59,843 bases of DNA, from NCBI GenBank assembly GCA_029237815.1, contig JAQZBP010000011.1, positions 1-59,843 on the forward strand, read 5' to 3'. The position numbers and the translations under genes are program-made. How positions within the stretch are numbered: the stretch's first letter is position 1; each line of letters opens with the position of its first letter. The notes beneath the pieces are model-generated. The model was not told the DNA's origin. It ran no database searches and saw only the letters and a program-made list of their open reading frames with translations. The stretch is from Moraxellaceae bacterium. GTDB taxonomy: Bacteria > Pseudomonadota > Gammaproteobacteria > Pseudomonadales > Moraxellaceae. Shown here piece after piece: positions 7,264 through 15,684 of this stretch.

Positions 7264-8484
7264 TCAGCTCGCGGTGGAGTTGTCCACCCGCTTGAATTCC
7301 ACCACGTTGTTGGGCGTCTCGCGCAGTTCCTGCGTCTCGTCGAAGCCGAGGAAGCGGCGCAGCTCTTCGCGGCGCGCGCAGCCGTCGTGGTAGCCCAGGT
7401 CCATGAGGTCGCGGCAGTAGGGCGCCTCGAACAGCAGGTAGGAGAGCACGCCGGAGCCGGAGCGGTGGGTGGCGCCGGAGCCGCGCACGAACATGCGGAT
7501 GCTCTTGGGCAGCAGGCGGGCGTGGCGCATGGCGATGGCGTCCAGCACCTCCGCCGGCGGCGTCATCACCAGCACGTCCACCTCGCGCAGCGTGGAATGC
7601 TCGGCGCGCACGTCGGCGGGAATCAGGCTCAGGGTCTTGTTGATGCGCGTCAGGCGCTCCACGTCCGCCTCCAGGCTGTCGACGAAGGAGCTGTTCATGA
7701 TGTGGCTGACGATCTGCGCGATGCTGGGATAGGCCACGGTCTTCTCGCGCACGTGGCGGCGCGACTGGCCGCCGACGCCAATCACCAGCACGCGCTCCGC
7801 GCCGAGGTGCAGGGCGGGGCTGATGGGCGAGAGCTGGCGCAGGGCGCCGTCGCCGAAGAATTCGCGGTTCACGCGCACGGCGGGGAAGAACATGGGGATG
7901 GCGGCCGAGGCCAGCAGGTGGTCCACGGTCAGCGCCGAGCGCACGCCGATGCGGCGCGAGCGGCGCCAGTTCTCGAGCTCGGGCCCGCCCTGGAAGAAGC
8001 TCACCGACTCGCCGCTGGAATAGCCCGAGGCGGTCAGGCAGAGCGCGCGCAGGTGGCCGGCCTCGATGCCTTCCTGCAGGCGCGACATGTTGAGCTGGGC
8101 GTTGAGCAGCTCGCGCAGCGGGCTGTTGTCGAGCAGGGAGATGGGCAGGTCGCGGCGCAGGCGGCCGAAGGCCAGCGTCATCATGAAGCGCCAGCCACGG
8201 GCGATCACGCCGGGCCAGTCGGTGCGGTAGACCTGCTCGCTGCGGAACTCGCCCCAGACCTTCTCCAGCATGGCGACGCCGTCGTGCAGGCAGTCGGCAT
8301 GGGTGGCGAGGCCGGCGGCGTTGAGCGCGCCGGCGGAGGTGCCGCAGATGATGTCGAAAGGATTGGCTTCGTGCGCGGGCAGGATCTCGGCGATGGCGCG
8401 CAGCACGCCCACCTGGTAGGCCGCCCGCGCCCCGCCGCCGGAGAGGATGAGTCCGGTGTGCTGCAGGCGGTCGCTGATCATCAT
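7264..8484 (-). CDS. Patatin-like phospholipase
   Basis: 406 residues with the Ser-Asp dyad of patatins: oxyanion loop SGGGARAAYQVG (residues 15-26), nucleophile elbow GTSAG with S50, and the dyad aspartate in DGALRQLSPISPALHLGA. No signal peptide or membrane segment, so cytosolic or peripheral. Patatins hydrolyse acyl chains from phospholipids or neutral lipids. The first ATG (8484) has AAGGAGA 6 nt upstream. The C-terminal about 100 residues (YLLFEAPYCRDLMDLGYHDG and beyond) match the tail of the bacterial family often found near hydroxybutyrate and lipid genes. Confidence 0.9.
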   Translation of the reverse strand: MMISDRLQHTGLILSGGGARAAYQVGVLRAIAEILPAHEANPFDIICGTSAGALNAAGLATHADCLHDGVAMLEKVWGEFRSEQVYRTDWPGVIARGWRFMMTLAFGRLRRDLPISLLDNSPLRELLNAQLNMSRLQEGIEAGHLRALCLTASGYSSGESVSFFQGGPELENWRRSRRIGVRSALTVDHLLASAAIPMFFPAVRVNREFFGDGALRQLSPISPALHLGAERVLVIGVGGQSRRHVREKTVAYPSIAQIVSHIMNSSFVDSLEADVERLTRINKTLSLIPADVRAEHSTLREVDVLVMTPPAEVLDAIAMRHARLLPKSIRMFVRGSGATHRSGSGVLSYLLFEAPYCRDLMDLGYHDGCARREELRRFLGFDETQELRETPNNVVEFKRVDNSTAS

Positions 8485-8669
8485 GCGCGTCTCCTTACCC
8501 AGGCACGTTCTCCGCAGTGTAGCGAGTCTTTTCGCTACGGCAGGGCTGCAACCGCACCAGCGCGGTGAAATGCGGCGTCAGCGGTGGCGGCGCTCGTGCG
8601 GGTCAATGCCAGTGTGAAATGAACGGTCGCCGGCTGCGGTGAACGGCGTCACGCCGCATGCGCGGCCCT

Positions 8670-9047
8670 TCAGCCCGGCCAGTGCAGCGTGCCTTCGCCG
8701 GTGGCGGTGATGTGCCACCACAGGTCGGGGTCGTCGCCTTCGCCCCAGCTGCCCGGCGTGGCGCGCACCTCGGTGCCGAAGCGGGCGAAGGCCTCGCGGG
8801 CGCAGGCGATGTCGTCGCTCCAGGGCGTGTGCGGGCTGTCGAACCAGACCAGGGTGAAACCCGGCGCGGCGTCCTCGATCACCAGCACCGGGAGGGATTC
8901 GCCCGCGTGCTGCACGGTGAGACGCCACTGTTTCTTGCCGGCCGGTCGCGGCGCGCCGGCGGATTCCGGAAAGCGGGCCTGCAGCCATTCCAGCACGGGT
9001 GCGGCGGCGGTGCCGGCAATGTAGATCTCGATATCGGGAGTGGACAT
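8670..9047 (-). CDS. Hypothetical cytosolic protein
   Basis: 125 residues from ATG 9047. The chain alternates beta-like strands (IEIYIAG, QWRLTVQH, LPVLVIEDA, FTLVWFDSPHTPWSDD) with a single helix (DIACAREAFARFGTEVRATPG) and ends in DPDLWWHITATGEGTLHW. Family not recognised. Longer forms upstream begin in low-quality basic sequence and are less likely. It follows the patatin gene with a 185-bp gap, so shared transcription is uncertain. Confidence 0.6.
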   Translation of the reverse strand: MSTPDIEIYIAGTAAAPVLEWLQARFPESAGAPRPAGKKQWRLTVQHAGESLPVLVIEDAAPGFTLVWFDSPHTPWSDDIACAREAFARFGTEVRATPGSWGEGDDPDLWWHITATGEGTLHWPG

Positions 9048-9249
9048 GGGGGGCTCGGGCGGCAAGGTGGGTGGAAGGGTTCCGACGCAATCGCAACAGA
9101 TAATTATCCGCCGCGCCGGCAGGGGTGGACTACCCTGAATCGAGGCAAGCCTGTCCACGATGGCAATTCGGGCAGGCGGATCGTGGCTCACGGGGCATGA
9201 CGCGAGCGGCCTGGCGTGAGTCTGTCGTGAGCATCAGGCGGAGGCTGCC

Positions 9250-9555
9250 ATGAGCATTTTTTCCTCGGAGTCCCCGGACGGCAAGGAGCTTGTCATTCGT
9301 ATCAAGGGGCGCTTCGACTTCAGCACCCACCAGGATTTCCGCAACGCCTACGAAGACCTCGAGGACATGCCGGAAGCCTACGTCGTCGACCTGCGCGAAG
9401 CCACCTATCTCGATAGCTCGGCGCTCGGCATGCTGCTGCTGCTGCGCGACCATGCGGGCGGGGACAGCCGCCGGGTGCGCATCGTCAACTGCAACCCGGA
9501 CGTGAAGAAGATCCTCACCATCTCCAACTTCGAGCAGCTCTTCACCATCCAGTAG
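9250..9555 (+). CDS. STAS-domain anti-sigma factor antagonist-like protein
   Basis: 101 residues, a single STAS domain. The phosphorylation loop is YLDSSALGMLLLLRDHAGG, with serines at the expected place after the aspartate, preceded by strand PEAYVVDLREA. ATG 9250 follows GGAGG. Such proteins are switched by a kinase and a PP2C phosphatase. The next gene carries both a PP2C/SpoIIE-type region and an ATPase region, so the three genes at 9.25-11.96 kb probably form one partner-switching unit. Confidence 0.9.
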   Translation: MSIFSSESPDGKELVIRIKGRFDFSTHQDFRNAYEDLEDMPEAYVVDLREATYLDSSALGMLLLLRDHAGGDSRRVRIVNCNPDVKKILTISNFEQLFTIQ

Positions 9556-9862
9556 GGTCAGCCGGCAGCGGTGGCCAGCCGCGGGAGCAGGGGCGCAGGG
9601 ATATCCGGCAGCAGGGGCACAAGGCGGCAGGGAGAGCAGGAAGAGCAGGCACGGCAGGGAGAGCAGGAGGGGCGGCAGCGGGCCGGCCCCGGCAGCGGCA
9701 AGGCGGCGCGCCCGACGCAGGGGGACACATGGACGACTTCGGCACTGCCGGCCCGAGGGCCGGCAAGCATGACGCCATTGGCCATGGCCACCTGGCAGGG
9801 CCGGGCGCCGGCCGCGCAGGCAGGGCGGGCGCCACGCGCCGCCCCCTCCCGCGGGGTGGCGC
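9556..9862 (+). repeat. Purine/G-rich low-complexity spacer
   Basis: 307 bp between the STAS gene and the receiver-phosphatase gene. From 9580 to 9710 the + strand is built of imperfect GGGAGCAGG / GGCAGGGAGAGCAGG units with many GG and GGG runs. The last 100 bp have no clear ribosome-binding site. A similar AGGGGCAAGGGAGCAAGGA patch precedes the Hpt gene at 11589-11609. No gene is apparent here on either strand. Confidence 0.6.
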
Positions 9863-11530
9863 GTGAACCTGCCCCGCCTGCGCCTGCTCGTCGCCGAGGA
9901 CAGCGCCTCCGACCGTATGCTGCTGGAGTCGCTGCTGCGCCGGCAGGGGCACGAGGTGACCGCGGTCGAGAACGGCCGCCAGGCGGTGGAGGAGTTCCGC
10001 CAGCATCCCCCCGACCTCGTGCTGCTCGACGTGATGATGCCGGAGATGGACGGCATCGAGGCGGCGCGGCAGATGCGCCGGCTCGCCGGCAACGACCTCA
10101 TCCCCATCATCTTCCTCACCTCGCTGAACAAGGCGCAGGACCTGGCCGCCTGCCTCGAGGCCGGCGGCGACGACTTCCTCTCCAAGCCCTACAACCCGGT
10201 CATCCTCGAGGCCAAGATCCAGGCCTTCATCCGCCTGCGGCGGCTGCACACCGAGGTCACCGTGCAGCGCGAGCACCTGATCGCGGAGCAGCAGGCGGCC
10301 AAGATGATCTTCGACCGCATCGTCCGCCTGGGCGCGCTGGACGCGCCCTGCATCCGCTACCTCATGTCGCCGATGTCCATCTTCGACGGCGACGTGCTGC
10401 TCGCCGTGCGCCAGCCGGACGGCGACCTGCTGGTGCTGCTCGGCGATTTCACCGGGCACGGCCTGCCGGCCGCCATCGGCATCATGCCGCTGGCGGAGAT
10501 CTTCTACGGCATGGGCGCCAAGGGCTTCGGCCCCGAGGCCATCCTGCGCGAGGTCAACGCGCGCCTGAAGGCGGTGCTGCCGGCCTCGGTGTTCTGCTGC
10601 GCCACCGCCGTGCACATCAACTACGGCGACCGCTATTACGAGATCTGGGCCGGCGGCCTGCCGGACGGCGTCATCCTCAACCGGCGCAGCAACGCCCTCA
10701 CGCGCATCGTCTCCACGCACGTGCCGCTCGGCGTGCTGCCGCCGGCGCAGTTCCAGTACAAGCCGCTCATCATCGAGATGGAAGAGGAAAGCGAGGTCTA
10801 CCTGTGGTCCGACGGCATCAGCGAGGCGCAGAACGCCGCCGGCGAGATGTTCGGCGAGGAGCGCCTGCTCGGCCTGTTCGCCTCGGGCGATCCGGACATG
10901 TTCGGCCACATCACGAGGAGCCTGCGTGACTTCACGCAGACCGACAGCCAGAGCGACGACTACTCGCTGGTGGCGATCTGCCCGGCCAGCGACGTGCTGC
11001 CGCTCTCCCGGCACAACCGCGTGCGCTTTCCCGCCTACTGCCCGGGGCGCTGGTCCATGGACTACGAGATCTTCGCCGACAGCATGCGCACCCAGGACCC
11101 GGTGCCGCTGCTCATGCACATGCTGATGCAGATGCCGGGCCTGTCCTCGCATGGCAGCGCCATCGGCACCATCCTGTCCGAACTCTATTCCAACGCCCTG
11201 GAGCACGGGCTGCTCGGCCTGTCCTCGGGCATGAAGCAGGACGCCGAGGGCTTCCGCCGCTACTACCAATTGCGTAGCGAGCGACTGCACACGCTGGACG
11301 AGAACGCCAGCATCCGCATCCGCATCGAGGTCGAGCCGCTGGAGCGGGGCGGCCTGTTGCGCCTGCGCATGACGGACAGCGGTCCCGGCTTCGATTTCGA
11401 TGCCGCCGGGGCGGGCGGCATGCCCACCTATTACGGCCGCGGCCTCAAGCTGCTGGCCTCCCTGTGCCGCCGCGTGGAATACTTTGCGCCCGGGAACGAC
11501 GTTCTCGTGGAGTTCACCTGGCAGGAGTGA
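9863..11530 (+). CDS. Receiver - PP2C phosphatase - HATPase response regulator
   Basis: 555 residues. Residues 1-125 are a receiver domain (LLVAEDSASD, phospho-acceptor D56 in LLDVMMPEMDG, K in SKPYNP). Residues about 165-370 are a SpoIIE/RsbU-type PP2C phosphatase (GDVLLAV, LLGDFTGHGLPAAIG, EVYLWSDGISEAQN). Residues about 400-555 look like an RsbW-type ATPase (LSELYSNALEHGLLGL as N-box, MTDSGPGFDFD as G-box). It could both dephosphorylate and phosphorylate the upstream STAS protein under control of an incoming phosphoryl group. The GTG start is the first available in frame and lacks a strong ribosome-binding site. Confidence 0.88.
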   Translation: MNLPRLRLLVAEDSASDRMLLESLLRRQGHEVTAVENGRQAVEEFRQHPPDLVLLDVMMPEMDGIEAARQMRRLAGNDLIPIIFLTSLNKAQDLAACLEAGGDDFLSKPYNPVILEAKIQAFIRLRRLHTEVTVQREHLIAEQQAAKMIFDRIVRLGALDAPCIRYLMSPMSIFDGDVLLAVRQPDGDLLVLLGDFTGHGLPAAIGIMPLAEIFYGMGAKGFGPEAILREVNARLKAVLPASVFCCATAVHINYGDRYYEIWAGGLPDGVILNRRSNALTRIVSTHVPLGVLPPAQFQYKPLIIEMEEESEVYLWSDGISEAQNAAGEMFGEERLLGLFASGDPDMFGHITRSLRDFTQTDSQSDDYSLVAICPASDVLPLSRHNRVRFPAYCPGRWSMDYEIFADSMRTQDPVPLLMHMLMQMPGLSSHGSAIGTILSELYSNALEHGLLGLSSGMKQDAEGFRRYYQLRSERLHTLDENASIRIRIEVEPLERGGLLRLRMTDSGPGFDFDAAGAGGMPTYYGRGLKLLASLCRRVEYFAPGNDVLVEFTWQE

Positions 11531-11611
11531 CGCGCACCGCCGCCGGGAGGGACTGACCAGGAATGGATGCACTGCAAGGCAGCGCCGGCAGGGGCAAGGG
11601 AGCAAGGACAC

Positions 11612-11956
11612 ATGAGTGACACCTATCTGGACGAGGCATTGTTCGAGGAGCTGCGCAGCATCCTCGACACGGAATTCCCCGCCCTCATCAACACCTATAT
11701 CCAGGATTCCGCCGTGCGCGTGGCGGACATCCGCGCCGCCTTCGCCGCGGACTCGGCCGATGGGGTCCGCAAGGCCGCGCACAGCCTGAAGGGCGCCAGC
11801 GCCAATCTCGGCCTGGTGTACCTGGCCGAGCAGTGCCGCGAACTCGAGGACGCCGCCCGCGAGGGCAGCCTGGCCGGCCAGGCCGGACGCGTGGAGCAGG
11901 TCGGGCAGGAACGCGAACGCGCCGTAGCGCTGCTGCAGGCGCGTCTCCAGGCCTGA
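11612..11956 (+). CDS. Hpt phosphotransfer protein
   Basis: 114 residues, mostly helical, with the Hpt signature AAHSLKGASANLGL containing the phospho-accepting histidine (about H58) and a following RELEDAAREG helix. It starts at ATG 11612 behind AGCAAGGA. It lies 81 bp after the receiver-phosphatase gene and probably passes phosphoryl groups to or from its receiver. The histidine kinase partner is not adjacent; the two hybrid kinases at 52.6-56.5 kb are possible but unproven partners. Confidence 0.88.
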   Translation: MSDTYLDEALFEELRSILDTEFPALINTYIQDSAVRVADIRAAFAADSADGVRKAAHSLKGASANLGLVYLAEQCRELEDAAREGSLAGQAGRVEQVGQERERAVALLQARLQA

Positions 11957-12017
11957 GGGCCGGGGGCACCGTGCCAAGGTGGCGAGGGGCGAGGGCAGCG
12001 CCACTGCACACCGGCGG

Positions 12018-12091
12018 CGCTGTGTCGAAAAGCTGCGCTGTGTCGAAGTAAAGAAACAAAAAAAGCCGCGAAAAATTTCGCGGCTTTTTTA
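12018..12091 (+). terminator. Intrinsic terminator with an upstream short duplication
   Basis: A 14-bp perfect stem, AAAAAGCCGCGAAA / TTTCGCGGCTTTTT (12060-12089), ends in six T. It closes the STAS-phosphatase-Hpt unit. Just before it, GCGCTGTGTCGAA occurs twice, 18 bp apart (12018 and 12036). Confidence 0.9.
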
Positions 12092-12196
12092 TGGGCGCCC
12101 GGCGGGGCATGCACGGGAAGGAGGCGCCCGCTTTCCGTAGCGGAACCGTCGCAGCGACTTGCAATCTGCGTGAATCGGCTAGAGTTAAGTCGATTC

Positions 12197-12228
12197 AGGA
12201 GGCAGCCATTCACCGGGAGGCAGCCATG
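12197..12228 (+). promoter_or_regulatory. Duplicated ribosome-binding site and start region
   Basis: AGGAGGCAGCCATT (12197-12210) and GGGAGGCAGCCATG (12215-12228) are 18 bp apart and in frame. The second copy gives the ATG start of the SDR gene; in the first copy the start triplet is ATT, which can only weakly initiate. Confidence 0.6.
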
Positions 12229-13086
12229 CAGACGGGACAGGGATTCCCCGCCCAGCACCAGCAGGAGCAGCCGGGCAGCGAACAGGCGATGACGCCGCGG
12301 CCGCAGTCCACCATGAAGGACTACCGCGGCAGCGGCAAGCTCAAGGGCAAGGTGGCGCTCATCACCGGCGGCGACAGCGGCATCGGCCGTGCGGTGTCCA
12401 TCGCGTATGCGAAGGAGGGCGCCGACATCGCCATCGTCTACCTCTGCGAGGACGACGATGCGCGCGAGACCAAGCGCCTCGTGGAGGACGCCGGGCAGCG
12501 CTGCCTGCTGCTGCGCGGCGAGCTGGCCGAACCCGCCTTCTGCATGAGCGTGGTGGCGCAGACGCGCGACAAGCTCGGCCGGCTCGACATCCTCGTCAAC
12601 AATGCCGCGCAGCAGTTCCCCCAGGAGTCCATCGAGGCCATCAGCCCCGAGCAGCTCGAGAAGACCTTCCGCGTCAACGTGTTCTCCATGTTCTATCTGG
12701 TGCAGGCGGCGCTGCCCGAATTGCGCCGGCATGGCGGCTGCATCATCAACACGACCTCGGTCACTGCCTACCGCGGCAGTCCGCACCTGATCGATTACTC
12801 GGCCACCAAGGGCGCCATCGTGGCGTTCACGCGCTCGCTGTCGGCATCGCTCGTCGAGGACGACATCCGCGTGAACGCGGTGGCGCCGGGGCCGATCTGG
12901 ACGCCACTGATTCCCGCCTCCTTCGACGAGGAACACGTGGCGAAGTTCGGGCGCAAGGCGCCCATGGGCCGGGCAGGGCAACCGGACGAGGTCGCGCCCT
13001 GCTATGTGTTCCTGGCCAGCAATGACTCCTCTTACTTCACTGGCCAGGTGCTCCACCCCAACGGAGGAGAAATCGTCAATGGCTAG
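12226..13086 (+). CDS. SDR family oxidoreductase (YhdF/YghA type)
   Basis: 286 residues. Short-chain dehydrogenase with cofactor motif TGGDSGIG (47-54), NNAA, a catalytic serine in NTTSVTAY and the YSATK motif (Tyr and Lys). The N-terminal 40-residue extension rich in Gln/Pro, ending in TMKDYRGSGKLKGKVALITGG, is the mark of the stress-associated YhdF/YhxC/YghA group. The substrate is not known. The start is ATG 12226, placed by a strong GGGAGG. Its last codons overlap the next small gene, whose ribosome-binding site lies inside this gene, so the two are translationally coupled. Confidence 0.9.
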   Translation: MQTGQGFPAQHQQEQPGSEQAMTPRPQSTMKDYRGSGKLKGKVALITGGDSGIGRAVSIAYAKEGADIAIVYLCEDDDARETKRLVEDAGQRCLLLRGELAEPAFCMSVVAQTRDKLGRLDILVNNAAQQFPQESIEAISPEQLEKTFRVNVFSMFYLVQAALPELRRHGGCIINTTSVTAYRGSPHLIDYSATKGAIVAFTRSLSASLVEDDIRVNAVAPGPIWTPLIPASFDEEHVAKFGRKAPMGRAGQPDEVAPCYVFLASNDSSYFTGQVLHPNGGEIVNG

Positions 13087-13360
13087 ACAGCTTTCATTGC
13101 CCGGCATGGTCCGCACACCGAAGGACCTTTCCACGGAGCGCCTGCTGCAGGCGCTGCCGGAAGCGGCGCGACCGGTGTATCTCGAGGCGCTGCATCGCGC
13201 CGCGCAGCTGTGCAAGGGCGACACGGCGCCGGCGCCGACGGAGCCCGCGAGCATCGCCTGCGGCGACGGCTGGCGCCTGGGCGCGGCGCGGTCGCCGCGG
13301 GCGATGCGGCACCGCCACCGGCGTGCCGCCGTCGCCTCACTGCGGAATCGCCAGCGCTGA
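13079..13360 (+). CDS. Small basic protein coupled to the SDR gene
   Basis: 93 residues. The ATG at 13079 overlaps the SDR stop codon region by 8 nt, and GGAGGA lies 9 nt upstream, inside the SDR gene. The first 50 residues (start MARQLSLPGMVRTPKDLSTE, then LLQALPEAARPVYLEALHRAA) look like an ordinary helical protein. The last 30 are Arg-rich (RSPRAMRHRHRRAAVASLRNRQR). Family not recognised. The arrangement supports a real gene despite its size; the Arg-rich tail could contact nucleic acid or could reflect a frame change at the 3' end. Confidence 0.6.
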   Translation: MARQLSLPGMVRTPKDLSTERLLQALPEAARPVYLEALHRAAQLCKGDTAPAPTEPASIACGDGWRLGAARSPRAMRHRHRRAAVASLRNRQR

Positions 13361-13576
13361 GTCCGCGGGCCGCGCCCCGCGGCGCCGACGCTGTCGTGGA
13401 AGCGGCGTTGCGGCGAGTCCTGCGCGGGAGTGAAGGCGGCATTGCGGGGTAACTGGCGGCGCCGGTTGAGCGAGAGGCTCAGCCCGTTGACGCGGCGCGC
13501 AGCAAATTCGCGCGCCGCCCCCTGCGAAGGTTTACTGCACCTGCCTGGGGACGGCTCGAACGGAAGGAGCATCGCG

Positions 13577-15190
13577 ATGGGACTGGAGCAGTACCGGCGC
13601 AAGCGCCACTTCGGGCGCACGCCCGAGCCGGAAGGCGAGGTGGTGAATTCCGCCGCGCGCGCCGCGGCGGAAGGGCTGGCCTTCGTGATCCAGAAGCACG
13701 CGGCCAGTCACCTGCACTATGACTTTCGCCTCGAGATCGGCGGCACGCTGAAGAGCTGGGCGATTCCCAAGGGGCCGAGCCTGGATCCGGGCGAGCGCCG
13801 CCTCGCCGTCGAGGTGGAGGACCATCCGCTGGCCTATGCCGATTTCGAGGGCCGCATTCCGGCGGGCGAATACGGTGGCGGCACGGTGCTGCTCTGGGAT
13901 CGTGGCGAGTGGTTTCCCGAAGGCGATCCGGAGGAGGGCTTTCGCGCGGGGCGGCTGCGCTTTCGCCTCGCCGGCGAGAAGCTGGCGGGGCGCTGGTCGC
14001 TGGTGCGCTTCGGCAACGGCGAGCGCGGCCGGGACCACTGGCTGCTGATCAAGGCGCACGACGATTTCGCGCGGGCCGATGCCGAGCTCGACATCACCGA
14101 GCAGCGCCCGGAGAGCGTGAAGTCCGGGCGCCGCATGGAGGCGCTCGCGGCGGAGGTGGCCGCGGGTGACGAGGCGCCTGCGACGAAGGTCGCGACGACG
14201 AAACCGCTGGCGAGCCAGCATGCCGCTCCCGACCGCGACACCTCTTCGACCGTGCACGTCGGCGGCGTCGCCATCACCCACGCCAGTCGCCTGGTCTATC
14301 CCGAAGCCGGCATCAGCAAGCACGATGTCGCGCGCTACTACGCCGCGGTCATGCCCTGGCTGCTGCCGCAGGTCGAGGGCCGTCCGCTCACGCTGGTGCG
14401 TTGCCCCGAGGACGCCGCCGAATGTTTTTTCCAGAAGCACCTGACCGATGCCCTGCCGTCCTCGCTGCACCCCGTGCAGGTGCGGGAGGCGGAGAAGACT
14501 GCCACCTACATGACCGCGGATTCGCCGGAAGCGCTGCTGGAACTGGTGCAGACGGGCGTGCTGGAGCTGCACACCTGGGGCGCGCGCCGCGACGAGCTCG
14601 AGCGGCCCGACCGCATGATCTTCGATCTCGACCCCGCGCCCGGCGTCGGCTGGCCACGCTTCGTCGAGTGCGCACGCCTGCTGCGCGAGCTGCTCGCTGA
14701 ATTGGGGCTGCCGGCCTTTCTCAAGACCACGGGCGGCAAGGGCGTGCACGTGGAGGTGCCGCTCCTGCGCCGGCAGGGCTGGGACGAGGTGAAGGAGTTT
14801 TCCGCCGCGGTGGCGCGCGCGCTGGCGCGGGAGCGCCCACAGCACTTCGTTGCCCGCGCCGGCAAGCGCGAACGCCGCGACCGCATCTACGTCGACTACC
14901 TGCGCAATGCGCGCGGCGCCACCGCCGTGGCGGCCTACTCGCTGCGTGCGCGCGCCGGCGCGCCGGTGGCGATGCCGCTGGCCTGGCGGGAGCTGGGCCA
15001 CACCCCGCCCGGCACCTGGACGCTGGCCAACGCGCTGCGCCGCCTGCGCGCGCAGCGGCATCCGCCCTGGGAGGGCTACGAGGACGCGGCGGTGGCGCTG
15101 GCGCCGGACCTGCTGGAGCGTCTCGACAGCGCGAGCGCCGTGCTGCGCCGCGGCCGGCGCTCCGGGCGCGACGCCGGCACGGCCGAATGA
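13577..15190 (+). CDS. LigD-like protein with phosphoesterase and polymerase domains but no ligase
   Basis: 537 residues. Residues 5-165 are the LigD 3'-phosphoesterase domain, and the residues known as catalytic in Pseudomonas LigD are all present here as H41, H47, D49, R51, H83 and Y87. Residues about 230-520 are the primase-polymerase domain, with the metal pair D350/D352 in FDLDP, KTTGGKGVHVEV and the third aspartate D440 in IYVDY. The ATP-dependent ligase domain that sits between them in PE-LIG-POL proteins (about 300 residues, KxDG motif) is replaced by a 60-residue linker. No Ku gene is in the window. The start ATG 13577 follows AAGGAG. It probably acts in end processing or gap filling with a ligase encoded elsewhere. 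Confidence 0.88.
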   Translation: MGLEQYRRKRHFGRTPEPEGEVVNSAARAAAEGLAFVIQKHAASHLHYDFRLEIGGTLKSWAIPKGPSLDPGERRLAVEVEDHPLAYADFEGRIPAGEYGGGTVLLWDRGEWFPEGDPEEGFRAGRLRFRLAGEKLAGRWSLVRFGNGERGRDHWLLIKAHDDFARADAELDITEQRPESVKSGRRMEALAAEVAAGDEAPATKVATTKPLASQHAAPDRDTSSTVHVGGVAITHASRLVYPEAGISKHDVARYYAAVMPWLLPQVEGRPLTLVRCPEDAAECFFQKHLTDALPSSLHPVQVREAEKTATYMTADSPEALLELVQTGVLELHTWGARRDELERPDRMIFDLDPAPGVGWPRFVECARLLRELLAELGLPAFLKTTGGKGVHVEVPLLRRQGWDEVKEFSAAVARALARERPQHFVARAGKRERRDRIYVDYLRNARGATAVAAYSLRARAGAPVAMPLAWRELGHTPPGTWTLANALRRLRAQRHPPWEGYEDAAVALAPDLLERLDSASAVLRRGRRSGRDAGTAE

Positions 15191-15684
15191 TCCGGATGCG
15201 GCGCCGGCGGCGAAACGCGGGGCCGATTCTTTCCGGGTGAGTCGGCGCGCGGCTTTCGGCCTGCCACGCCATCGCCGCGCCTCCACGCGGCACGACGCCA
15301 CGCGCAACTCCTCCATCAGAAGCGACTCCACGCGCAACAACTCCACGTGCAACAGCGCTACGGCGTCGCAGTGCAACCACACTGCATCTTCTTGCTGACG
15401 CGGCATTACCCCTTCCTGCCGAGGAAAGGCTCCCGCTTCCGCATGGCAACCCAGTCCGTGCGCCGGCCTTCCGGCACGCCCGTGCCGGCGGCGGCGCCAT
15501 GCCGCCCTGCTCAGCGCGCAAACCGAACTCCACAAATTTCGCCGCGCAAAACCGCCGGGATGGATAACACTTCAAACAGCCGGGCCGCGCGCGCTCGGCG
15601 CGGCGATTGCCGCGCAGCAGGGCGCGGGATACGGCTGGATAACCCGAAGGGCAGGAGCCCGTAGAGCTGTAAAGGAGTGCAGAC
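15191..15684. repeat. Intergenic region with short degenerate repeats
   Basis: 494 bp without a convincing gene. At 15280-15354 a 15-bp unit ACTCCACGCGCAACA is repeated: two adjacent near-perfect copies (15325-15339 and 15340-15354) and weaker copies before them (CTCCACGCGGCACGA, GCCACGCGCAACTC). The last 25 bp carry AAAGGAG for egtD. No clear promoter is seen. Confidence 0.5.

Noticed and set aside
9542..12004. 820-codon open frame on the minus strand opposite the response regulator and Hpt genes
   Set aside because: Same GC-skew artefact; the plus strand has clear receiver, PP2C and Hpt domains.
15280..15354. Short repeats considered as a CRISPR array
   Set aside because: Units are 15 bp, adjacent and without unique spacers; no cas gene nearby.
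15347..15664. 105-codon open frame before egtD
   Set aside because: Starts in the repeat tract, has no ribosome-binding site, and shows a composition typical of untranslated GC-rich DNA.
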